Assembly: GCA_031418455.1 (NCBI GenBank)
Contig: JANOXJ010000031.1
Coordinates: forward strand, 1-13,759
Reading direction: 5' to 3'
Length of the DNA: 13,759 bases
Source of the DNA: JANNVZ01 sp031418455
GTDB taxonomy: Bacteria > Bacteroidota > Bacteroidia > Flavobacteriales_D > Sanyastnellaceae
This document shows positions 6,255 to 12,324 of this stretch, in pieces. The position numbers and the translations under genes are program-made. The notes beneath the pieces are model-generated. The model did no database searches, had not been told where the DNA came from, and was given only the letters and a program-made list of their open reading frames with translations. Within the stretch, counting starts at the first letter, position 1, and each line of letters begins with the position of its first letter.

Positions 6255-6905
6255 TTACATTTTAAACAATGCAAATGCATGGGTCCATTGCTTGCGCAAC
6301 ATTCCCGGCAGGCACCATAAGCTTACAAGTGGTTCTATCGCACGCGCACTTTCTGCCATTCCCATGTCTTCTGTATTCCACCCAAACTTGTCCAGTATGC
6401 TTGTTACTTCTGCTTTGGCTGCAGCGCTATTGCCGCAAATGAACATAGTGGGTTTGCCTTGCGGAAAATTTGGATTTACCATATATGCATTGCCCACACA
6501 GCTAAATGCTTTTACAACATGCGCTTGTGGCTCCGCATGTTGTATGCGCTCCAGCAGAGAGGCGTTAGGGCCGGTAAAGAGTGGAAATACACCATTCACA
6601 GGCGGCTTGGTGTGGTCTATAGGGTTGGTGGTGTCTATTACAGTTTTGTTGGCAAGGTTAGCAGAGCCTGCTAAAGCTAGTGCTTCCAGAGCAGCTTCGC
6701 CTTTTACTGCCAGCACTAATAGATCTCCAAATTGTGCTGCTTCCTCCACCGAACCAAGGTGTGCCTGTGCACCTCCTTTTTGTTTCCACTCCGCCAGTTT
6801 TTCTTCATCGCGCGAACCTATCATAACCGAGTAGCCATGTTTTATAAATCCATTGGCAAGTGCTTGTCCTACTTGGCCGCTGCCTATTACGCCTATTTTT
6901 TTCAT
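6255..6905 (-). CDS. NAD(P)-binding oxidoreductase, F420-dependent NADP reductase-like
   Basis: 216 residues in the cytoplasm. The N-terminus is a Rossmann fold with GSGQVG (8-13) after beta-1, and beta-2 ends GSRD (30-33), where S31/R32 point to NADP(H) rather than NAD. DTTNP (91-95) and FSCVGN (134-139) are typical of the F420_oxidored-type 'NADPH-dependent F420 reductase' group. Bacteroidota are not known to make coenzyme F420, so a different electron partner or a small organic substrate is likely; that is an inference, and annotation as an F420 enzyme would probably be wrong. Its ATG lies one base after the OsmC stop codon, so the two are co-transcribed and perhaps translationally coupled. 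The DUF4249 gene follows 40 bases later. Confidence 0.85.
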   Translation of the reverse strand: MKKIGVIGSGQVGQALANGFIKHGYSVMIGSRDEEKLAEWKQKGGAQAHLGSVEEAAQFGDLLVLAVKGEAALEALALAGSANLANKTVIDTTNPIDHTKPPVNGVFPLFTGPNASLLERIQHAEPQAHVVKAFSCVGNAYMVNPNFPQGKPTMFICGNSAAAKAEVTSILDKFGWNTEDMGMAESARAIEPLVSLWCLPGMLRKQWTHAFALFKM

Positions 6906-6906
6906 T

Positions 6907-7323
6907 TTATGCCAATCTTGCTATTACAGTAATTTCTGTATTGAATAGCTGGCTTATAGGGCAATTAGTTTTTGCATCAGCCACACACTCCTCAAAAATT
7001 GACTGTGTAAGACCATCGGCTTTTACTGTTACATCTAGGTGCGAGTTGGTTATTCTGCCCTCTTCGCCTTGGGTAATGGTGCACTTGGTATCTATAAGTG
7101 TTGGTGTAATGCCATGGTTGCCTATTACAAAAGACAACTTCATATTGAAGCAGCCTGCATGAGCAGCGGCTACTAGCTCTTCAGGGTTTGTTTGTTTACC
7201 ATCGCCAAAGCGCGATACGAAATTGTACGGTGTATCTTTTAAGGTTCCAGTTTGAGTGGTCAGTATTCCTTTGCCTTCTTTGCCTGAGCCGCTCCATTGG
7301 GCATTTGCATATTTTTCTGTCAT
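6907..7323 (-). CDS. OsmC-family peroxidase
   Basis: 138 residues. OsmC/Ohr proteins are homodimeric thiol peroxidases favouring organic hydroperoxides, often reduced by lipoylated proteins. The peroxidatic Cys is C58 in PEELVAAAHAGCF (47-59), the second Cys is C121 in NCPISQLF, and E49 and R38 ('VSRFGDG') fit the active site. The length is standard. The N-terminus (MTEKYANAQWSGSGKEGKG) matches the OsmC rather than the Ohr subgroup (residues 'W-x-G-x-x-K-x-G-x-G'). It starts 75 bases after the response-regulator stop, with an A-rich, Shine-Dalgarno-free leader and no terminator between, so it may belong to the regulator's operon. It is followed by the oxidoreductase with one-base spacing. Confidence 0.93.
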   Translation of the reverse strand: MTEKYANAQWSGSGKEGKGILTTQTGTLKDTPYNFVSRFGDGKQTNPEELVAAAHAGCFNMKLSFVIGNHGITPTLIDTKCTITQGEEGRITNSHLDVTVKADGLTQSIFEECVADAKTNCPISQLFNTEITVIARLA

Positions 7324-7398
7324 ATTAAATTTTTTTTATAGTTGTTTATTTGAGTGTAACACTTTTTAGGAATAGTTGTTTTATAGCAAGGTCGGTTA

Positions 7399-8109
7399 TT
7401 ATTGAGCTACTTCAAGTCTGAATCCAACACCATGCACGTTGGTAATAGCTATGGCAGGGTCTGCACTTAGGTATTTTCTTAGTTTGGTTATAAATACGTC
7501 CATACTGCGACCTACGAAGTAGCTATCATCGCCCCACACCATGTTAGCCAGTATTTCGCGCTCCATTACTTGTCCTAAATGCTCGGCAAGCAGCTTTAGC
7601 AATTCGCTTTCTTTTTTGGTAAGCTTCTTTTTGTCATCGCCTATTTTTAATTCAAAATTAGATGGGTCAAACTCGTATAAGCCTATTTGAAATTTGCCTT
7701 TTTCTTTTTCATCTTCTTTAAACTGAGGATTGCGTTTTAAAATTGCTTTCAAACGAAGCACTAATTCCTCGCTGCTAAATGGCTTGGTGATGTAATCATC
7801 AGCCCCCATTTTAAAACCTTTTATTTTATCCTCAGCCTGATTTTTTGCGGTAAGAAAAACAATTGGAATTTCTGAATTTACTTTTCTAATGTCTTCTGCC
7901 AAACTAAAGCCATCTTTCTTAGGCATCATTACATCCAGCAGGCATAGGTCGTAGTGCTCTTTATTAAACTGGTTCAGGCCTTCCTTACCATCTTTGCATA
8001 AGTGCACTTTGTAGCCCTCCATTCGCAGCGAGTCCTGAACCACAAATCCTAAATTCATGTCGTCTTCTACAAGTAAAATACGCGGTGCATTTTTTAATTC
8101 TGATTCCAT
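7399..8109 (-). CDS. rprY: OmpR/PhoB-type response regulator, RprY-like
   Basis: 236 residues. The receiver domain (about 10-125) has the acidic pair D16/D17, phospho-acceptor D59 in LLDVMMPKKDGF, T87 and K109 (in DDYITKPF). A short charged linker leads to a winged-helix DNA-binding domain (about 138-234) with recognition helix around RSMDVFITKLRKYL (201-214) and the closing hairpin VHGVGFRL. Several stretches ('DLCLLDVMMPKKDGF', 'GADDYITKPFS-EEL', 'LTKKESELL', 'RSMDV-ITKLRK') closely recall RprY of Bacteroides/Porphyromonas. RprY in Porphyromonas has been linked to oxidative and sodium stress (from memory). Its ATG directly abuts the kinase stop codon. The family is certain; the RprY name is by resemblance. 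Confidence 0.93.
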   Translation of the reverse strand: MESELKNAPRILLVEDDMNLGFVVQDSLRMEGYKVHLCKDGKEGLNQFNKEHYDLCLLDVMMPKKDGFSLAEDIRKVNSEIPIVFLTAKNQAEDKIKGFKMGADDYITKPFSSEELVLRLKAILKRNPQFKEDEKEKGKFQIGLYEFDPSNFELKIGDDKKKLTKKESELLKLLAEHLGQVMEREILANMVWGDDSYFVGRSMDVFITKLRKYLSADPAIAITNVHGVGFRLEVAQ

Positions 8110-9384
8110 TTATTTAATAGTTTTAAAAGTGATGGTAAATGTACTTCCATTTCCTTTTTGACTTAGTACCGAAATTTTGGCGCTCTGTGCTTTCAATATT
8201 GTTTTTACATAAAACAATCCTAGGCCAAATCCCTTTACCTCGTGCACATTACCAGTGGGTACACGATAAAATTTGTCGAATATCATTTTTTGGTATTCGG
8301 GTGCTATTCCTAATCCATTGTCGGATATATGCAAGAGCAAATCACTCCCGCGGTTTTCGGTAGATATTTTTATTAAAGGAGCTTTGCTGCAATATTTACA
8401 AGCATTGTCCAGCAGGTTGTAAATTACATTGGTCATATGCACTTTGTCGCCCTGCACCATGTGCTTTTCTGCTTTCAAATCATTTACCACCGAGCCACTT
8501 AAGTCTTCTATTTGCACACGGTATGTTTCTTCGGCTCTTTGTATTATGTCGTGCAGGTCCAGTGTTTCCCAACTTATCTCTACTTTATTGGGGCTTAGTG
8601 TAGCTATTTGCAGCACTTTGTCCACTTGCTCTTTTAATCTTTGCGACTCGTTTTTTATTATGCTCACATATTGGGCTAATCTGCCGGGGTCGCTGCTTAC
8701 CTGCGGGTGGGCCAGTGCATCGGCCGACAAGCCTATGGTGGCTATAGGTGTTTTTAGCTCATGGGTCATGTTGTTTACAAAATCGGTTTTTACCTCGCTC
8801 AACCGCTTCTGTTTTAGTATCACCGCTATGGTGTATGAGAAGAAAAGGGCTATAAGAAATATGATGATGCTGGAGTAAAACCAAAAGTCGAGCTGCTTAA
8901 GAAGTATGGTAGTTTTATTTGGAAAAAACACTCCGAAATAGTGACCATCTGGCTGAAACTCTTTGAGGTTATGTATTTCTTCAGCATGCGTGCGCGACTT
9001 TTTTTCGTCAAAAGAAATGCGGCTGCCAAAGACAATGGAGTCCGTAAAGCAATCGTAAATTCCGTATTCAAAATCGTCCACCAAATCTGCTTCCTTGAAT
9101 TTGTCTTTCAACAAATCTTCCAGCAAATAGGGGGCAGGTGTGTCGTTTATATTGGCTATAAAATAGTTGTTGGCTACTTGCTTTACAGGCTCGGTTTGGG
9201 CGCTGTCTTTATTCATTATGCGTATTTGTAACACCACATCGCTTAGGGCTATAAATACGCGCTTGTTAAACTGATCTTCTTGAAGGCTGTATGCTTTGCG
9301 CACCCAAAATATTTGGCCCGCTATAATGGCGCCCATAGAAATTACGGCAAGCATTACTACTATTATGATGGTTCTTCTGCTCAA
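8110..9384 (-). CDS. rprX: Sensor histidine kinase, RprX-like
   Basis: 424 residues. TM1 at about 5-28, a periplasmic sensor of about 135 residues with no domain I recognise, TM2 at about 168-190, then HisKA with phospho-acceptor H208 in FVNNMTHELKTP and a HATPase domain: N box NLLDNACKY (323-331), G1 DNGLG (355-359), F box FDKFYRV, G2 GFGLGL (385-390). It is the partner of the adjoining response regulator (TAA stop followed immediately by its ATG). The start is TTG at 9382-9384: an in-frame stop lies four codons upstream and an AGGAG sits nine bases before it. The first in-frame ATG would delete half of TM1. The RprX name rests on domain layout and the RprY-like partner. Confidence 0.93.
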   Translation of the reverse strand: MSRRTIIIVVMLAVISMGAIIAGQIFWVRKAYSLQEDQFNKRVFIALSDVVLQIRIMNKDSAQTEPVKQVANNYFIANINDTPAPYLLEDLLKDKFKEADLVDDFEYGIYDCFTDSIVFGSRISFDEKKSRTHAEEIHNLKEFQPDGHYFGVFFPNKTTILLKQLDFWFYSSIIIFLIALFFSYTIAVILKQKRLSEVKTDFVNNMTHELKTPIATIGLSADALAHPQVSSDPGRLAQYVSIIKNESQRLKEQVDKVLQIATLSPNKVEISWETLDLHDIIQRAEETYRVQIEDLSGSVVNDLKAEKHMVQGDKVHMTNVIYNLLDNACKYCSKAPLIKISTENRGSDLLLHISDNGLGIAPEYQKMIFDKFYRVPTGNVHEVKGFGLGLFYVKTILKAQSAKISVLSQKGNGSTFTITFKTIK

Positions 9385-9393
9385 ATGATTTTT

Positions 9394-9398
9394 CTCCT
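9394..9398 (-). promoter_or_regulatory. Shine-Dalgarno site that sets the kinase TTG start
   Basis: The minus strand reads AGGAG, nine bases before the TTG at 9384. Most genes in this window have no Shine-Dalgarno, so this site is unusual and decides the start. Upstream on the same strand, TAATTTTC (9421-9428) is a weak -7-like match that would give a leader of about 30 bases. Confidence 0.7.
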
Positions 9399-9587
9399 AA
9401 CTGACTTTATTTGTATGTGCGAAAATTAATTCCCAATTCACCCTTTTTGCGAACTTAACAACCTATTGAGACTTTAAACTTTTGCACCATAATTTTCTAA
9501 TCAAGTAATGGAGATAGTGGAAATATTTTATAAGGTAAGTGGTTACATCTTTGCACTAAATTGAGTATGTCAAAATCCCATCTCTCA

Positions 9588-9606
9588 CCCTTCCCCAAGG
9601 GAAGGG
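9588..9606. repeat. G/C-rich inverted repeat in AT-rich DNA
   Basis: CCCTTCCC (9588-9595), loop CAA, GGGAAGGG (9599-9606): a perfect 8-bp hairpin. It lies between divergent genes, so it ends no known transcript, and no T tract follows. It resembles dispersed intergenic repeat units seen in many Bacteroidota genomes (from memory; copy number not testable here). Confidence 0.7.
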
Positions 9607-9828
9607 AAGTTTGGGTTGCATTTCAAATTGATGGATGTTTAATACATGTGCTTCTTGCCAAAAGCCAAATCACAGAACTCTTCCATCATGCACTTATAGG
9701 GTTGGTGCGAGTCTGTGATGCGCAATAAGCTCTTATCTCACATTTATTAGTTAGAATTGGAAAACAATGCTTCGAACATGGTTTACTAAGGTCATTTTTT
9801 TACATACATTGCCACCAAAATAAGCACT

Positions 9829-10710
9829 ATGAAAGCATATGTATTTCCGGGCCAGGGTTCCCAGTTTGTAGGCATGGCCAAAGACCTTTACGACACTTCA
9901 GCACAGGCTAAAACCTTGATGGAGCAAGCCAATGACATATTGGACTTTAGACTAACGGATGTTATGTTTAGCGGCACCGAAGAGGACTTAAAACAAACGC
10001 GTGTAACGCAGCCTGCTATATTTCTGCATAGTGTAACATTGGCCGCCTGCATGAGCAGCAGTTTTGAACCAGCTATGGTGGCAGGCCACAGCCTGGGCGA
10101 ATTTTCGGCACTTGTGGCCAACAAAACTTTGGCTTTTGAAGATGCATTAAAATTAGTGTATGCCAGAGCCATGGCTATGCAAAAAGCATGTGAGTTAAAT
10201 CCTTCTACCATGGCGGCCATACTAGGTCTGGATGATGAGGTGGTGGAAAGAATATGCGATGAAACCAAAGGAATAGTAGTGGCAGCCAACTATAACTGCC
10301 CTGGCCAATTAGTAATATCGGGCGAAAATGCTGCGGTGGACGAAGCCTGTGCAGCCCTTACGGCAGCGGGTGCCAAGCGTGCTTTGAAACTGGCTGTTGG
10401 CGGTGCTTTTCATAGCCCACTTATGGAGCCGGCACGCATTGAGTTGGAAGAAGCTATTAGCAACACCACATTTAGTTTTCCTATTTGCGCGGTGTATCAG
10501 AACGTTACGGCAAGCGCTGTAACCAGCCCCGATGAAATAAAACTAAACCTTATAAAACAACTTACAGCCCCAGTGCGCTGGACACAAACCATGAACCAAA
10601 TGCTGGCCGATGGCTGCAATGAGGTAATAGAAGTAGGACCGGGAAAAGTACTGCAAGGACTGTTCAAAAAAGTAAACCGCGATTTGAATACTAGCAGCGC
10701 TGCTATTTAG
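9829..10710 (+). CDS. fabD: Malonyl-CoA:ACP transacylase
   Basis: 293 residues, cytoplasmic. FabD moves the malonyl group from CoA to acyl carrier protein, feeding type II fatty-acid synthesis. Key features: FPGQGSQFVGM at 6-16, nucleophile S88 in GHSLGE, R113 in YARAMAMQ, H195 in GGAFHSPLM, Q244 in KQLTAPVRW and the closing EVGPGKVLQGL (268-278). Length and order are standard for a stand-alone FabD. No other fab or acp gene is next to it, unlike the fab clusters of many bacteria. It is divergent from the kinase and converges on ychF. No terminator of the usual kind follows; a repeat block does. Confidence 0.97.
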   Translation: MKAYVFPGQGSQFVGMAKDLYDTSAQAKTLMEQANDILDFRLTDVMFSGTEEDLKQTRVTQPAIFLHSVTLAACMSSSFEPAMVAGHSLGEFSALVANKTLAFEDALKLVYARAMAMQKACELNPSTMAAILGLDDEVVERICDETKGIVVAANYNCPGQLVISGENAAVDEACAALTAAGAKRALKLAVGGAFHSPLMEPARIELEEAISNTTFSFPICAVYQNVTASAVTSPDEIKLNLIKQLTAPVRWTQTMNQMLADGCNEVIEVGPGKVLQGLFKKVNRDLNTSSAAI

Positions 10711-10766
10711 ATACGTGGTGGAAAGATTGACAAGTCTAGGTAGGGAGAAATTTGAATTATGAATAA

Positions 10767-10876
10767 CGAATTTTGAATATCGAAGTTAGAATATCCAATA
10801 TCCAACTTTAAATATCCAAGGTTAAAATTAGAAGTCAGTGTTAATCCTTTTTCATCTGTGCCGATCCGTATCCTAT
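10767..10876. repeat. Composite intergenic repeat, copy 1
   Basis: Begins CGAATTTTGAATATCGAAG, continues with AATATCCAA-type phrases and ATCCAAGGTTAAA, then GTGTTAATCCTTTTTCATC, and ends in GATCCGTATCCTAT. Copy 2 shares the same modules in the same order. Non-coding: stops occur in all frames. Confidence 0.85.
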
Positions 10877-10890
10877 AGAATTTTGAATGT

Positions 10891-10987
10891 CGAATTTTGA
10901 ATTTCGAATATCGAAGTGAAAAAATCCAAGGTTAAAGTCCAAAAATCCGTGTTAATCCTTTTTCATCCGTGTAGATCCGTGTCCTAT
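10891..10987. repeat. Composite intergenic repeat, copy 2
   Basis: Same module order as copy 1: CGAATTTTGAATTTCGAA, AATCCAAGGTTAAAG, then GTGTTAATCCTTTTTCATCC, ending GATCCGTGTCCTAT. It is about 13 bases shorter in the middle and differs at scattered positions. The ATCCGTGT-type phrases are like motifs found between genes in many unrelated bacterial genomes (from memory). Confidence 0.85.
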
Positions 10988-11057
10988 TAAATTTTGTATA
11001 ACCAATATCCAACTTTAACAATCCAACACCCATCTAGGCTGAGCCGATACTAGCTAT

Positions 11058-11099
11058 CTCATCTCTCACATCTCAAATCTCAAATCTCACATCTCAAAT
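11058..11099. repeat. Heptamer tandem repeat
   Basis: Six consecutive 7-base units: CTCATCT, CTCACAT, CTCAAAT, CTCAAAT, CTCACAT, CTCAAAT. It ends 20 bases from the ychF stop codon. There are no spacers, so it is not a CRISPR array. Confidence 0.9.
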
Positions 11100-11118
11100 C
11101 TAGGAACTCATATCTAGA

Positions 11119-12219
11119 CTAAACATTAAATCGGAAGTGCATTACATCGCCATCTTCTACTACATACTCTTTGCCTTCCACTCCAAGTTTACCTGCTTCT
11201 TTTACAGCAGCCTCTGAGCGGAATTGAATGTAGTCTTTGAATTTGATTACTTCTGCACGTATAAATCCTTTTTCGAAATCGGTATGGATAACACCAGCTG
11301 CCTTAGGCGCTGTGTCGCCTTTGTGTATGGTCCAGGCGCGCACTTCTTTTACACCTGCAGTAAAGTAAGTTTGCAAATTAAGCAAGTGATATGCAGAGCG
11401 AATTAGCTTAGCTACTCCCGGCTCTGTAAGGCCAAGGTCTTGCAAAAACATTTGGCGTTCTTCATACGTTTCCAATTCGGCTATATCGCTTTCAATAGCA
11501 GCACCAAGCACAAGTACTTCGGCATTTTCGCCTTGTACAGATGCACGCACGCGCTCCACATGGGCATTGCCTGTGGTTACATTTTTTTCTTCCACATTGC
11601 ACACATATAGCACAGGCTTGCCAGTAAGCAGTTGTAAATCTGCTGCAAGGCGCTCTTCTTCTTCGTTTTGTGGCACTATGGTGCGGGCACTCTTGCCTTG
11701 CTCCAGGGCTTCTTTTATGCGCGACATAAAGTCGAACTCACGCTTGGCCACAGCATCGCCACTTTTGGCTGCACGTTGCACTTTGTTTATGCGCACTTCT
11801 ATGCTCTCCAGGTCTTTCAGCTGTAGTTCTATGTCTATTATCTCCTTGTCGCGCACAGGGTCTACACTGCCATCTACGTGCACCACATTGTCGTCTTCAA
11901 AACAACGCAATACGTGAATTATAGCATCGGTTTCGCGTATGTTGGCTAAGAATTTATTGCCCAAACCCTCGCCTTTGCTGGCGCCTTTTACAAGGCCTGC
12001 TATGTCCACTATCTCGATAGTGGTGGGCAGAATGCGCTCTGGGGATACTATTTCTGCCAACTGATTTAGGCGCTCATCGGGCACAGTAATAGTGCCCACA
12101 TTGGGCTCTATGGTGCAAAACGGAAAATTAGCTGCCTGCGCTTTAGCATTGCTAAGGCAGTTGAACAAGGTTGATTTGCCTACGTTAGGAAGGCCAACTA
12201 TACCACACTTTAAAGCCAT
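11119..12219 (-). CDS. ychF: Redox/translation-associated ATPase YchF (OLA1 type)
   Basis: 366 residues, cytoplasmic. An Obg-family P-loop protein that prefers ATP and binds ribosomes; in other bacteria it affects stress responses. P-loop GLPNVGKS (9-16), G3 DIAGLVKGAS (72-81), and the altered G4 NVEE (208-211) in place of the GTP-selecting NKxD, which is the YchF signature. A coiled-coil arm lies between G3 and G4 (about 125-200), and the C-terminal TGS domain is about 283-366, ending in the conserved DGDVMHFRFNV. The length is the family standard. The minus strand has TATTTTCG 28-35 bases upstream of the ATG (12247-12254), a one-base variant of the -7 element. Divergent from the proline-rich protein gene. 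Confidence 0.97.
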   Translation of the reverse strand: MALKCGIVGLPNVGKSTLFNCLSNAKAQAANFPFCTIEPNVGTITVPDERLNQLAEIVSPERILPTTIEIVDIAGLVKGASKGEGLGNKFLANIRETDAIIHVLRCFEDDNVVHVDGSVDPVRDKEIIDIELQLKDLESIEVRINKVQRAAKSGDAVAKREFDFMSRIKEALEQGKSARTIVPQNEEEERLAADLQLLTGKPVLYVCNVEEKNVTTGNAHVERVRASVQGENAEVLVLGAAIESDIAELETYEERQMFLQDLGLTEPGVAKLIRSAYHLLNLQTYFTAGVKEVRAWTIHKGDTAPKAAGVIHTDFEKGFIRAEVIKFKDYIQFRSEAAVKEAGKLGVEGKEYVVEDGDVMHFRFNV

Positions 12220-12324
12220 GGGTTGTAAAGAATAAATTTTGGGCCGCGAAAATAGGTCTGTGGTTCAATTTTTGAGAATAAAAAGCGTATTTCATTTTAC
12301 AAAACCTTATAACACTTCTATGAT

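Larger units (their letters stand above)
9385..9828. other. Divergent intergenic region, kinase to fabD
   Basis: 444 bases without a convincing gene. From left to right: the kinase Shine-Dalgarno, two plus-strand TTTGCAC motifs (about 9481 and 9550) resembling -7 regions but far from fabD, a G/C-rich inverted repeat at 9588-9606, and the fabD leader. TACATTG at 9805-9811, 18 bases before the fabD ATG, is a one-base-short version of TAnnTTTG with TTTA about 20 bases upstream. An 18-codon ORF at 9508-9564 has no support. Confidence 0.5.
10711..11118. other. Repeat-filled intergenic region between converging fabD and ychF
   Basis: 408 bases with no gene or classical terminator. Almost all of it is made of repeated short phrases: a roughly 100-base unit in two copies (10767-10876 and 10891-10987), a third partial piece sharing CCAATATCCAACTTTAA (10795-10811 and 11002-11018), and heptamer repeats (11058-11099). 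Near-identical decamers CAAGTCTAGG (10731-10740) and CAAATCTAGG (11095-11104) flank the block. Confidence 0.8.

Noticed and set aside
6215..6280. Upstream ATG for the DUF4249 gene adding 22 residues
   Set aside because: It would overlap the oxidoreductase gene and put a Cys/Leu-rich stretch in front of a complete lipoprotein signal that begins at 6214.
6292..6834. 180-codon plus-strand ORF opposite the oxidoreductase
   Set aside because: The antisense frame lies inside a gene with clear Rossmann motifs. The composition is Ser/Ala/Pro-rich and not protein-like.
8429..8878. 149-codon plus-strand ORF opposite the kinase
   Set aside because: It is the antisense of the HisKA/HATPase coding region. 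Its Ser/Cys-rich translation has no domain features.
9508..9564. 18-codon ORF between the kinase and fabD
   Set aside because: It has no Shine-Dalgarno, no family and no terminator, and is within the chance expectation for AT-rich DNA.
211..9765. Shared 12-mer TTAGAATTGGAA near 211 and near 9755
   Set aside because: Several 12-base matches are expected by chance in a window of this size and base composition, and flanking sequence does not match.
11058..11099. CRISPR array
   Set aside because: The units are seven bases, contiguous and without spacers, and there are no cas genes.
10711..11118. Degenerate insertion sequence in the fabD-ychF gap
   Set aside because: There are no terminal inverted repeats and no transposase remnant in any frame. 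The repeats are short non-coding phrases.
11567..11917. 116-codon plus-strand ORF inside ychF
   Set aside because: It is antisense to the ychF coiled-coil region, and its Ser/Thr/Arg-rich composition is typical of shadow frames.
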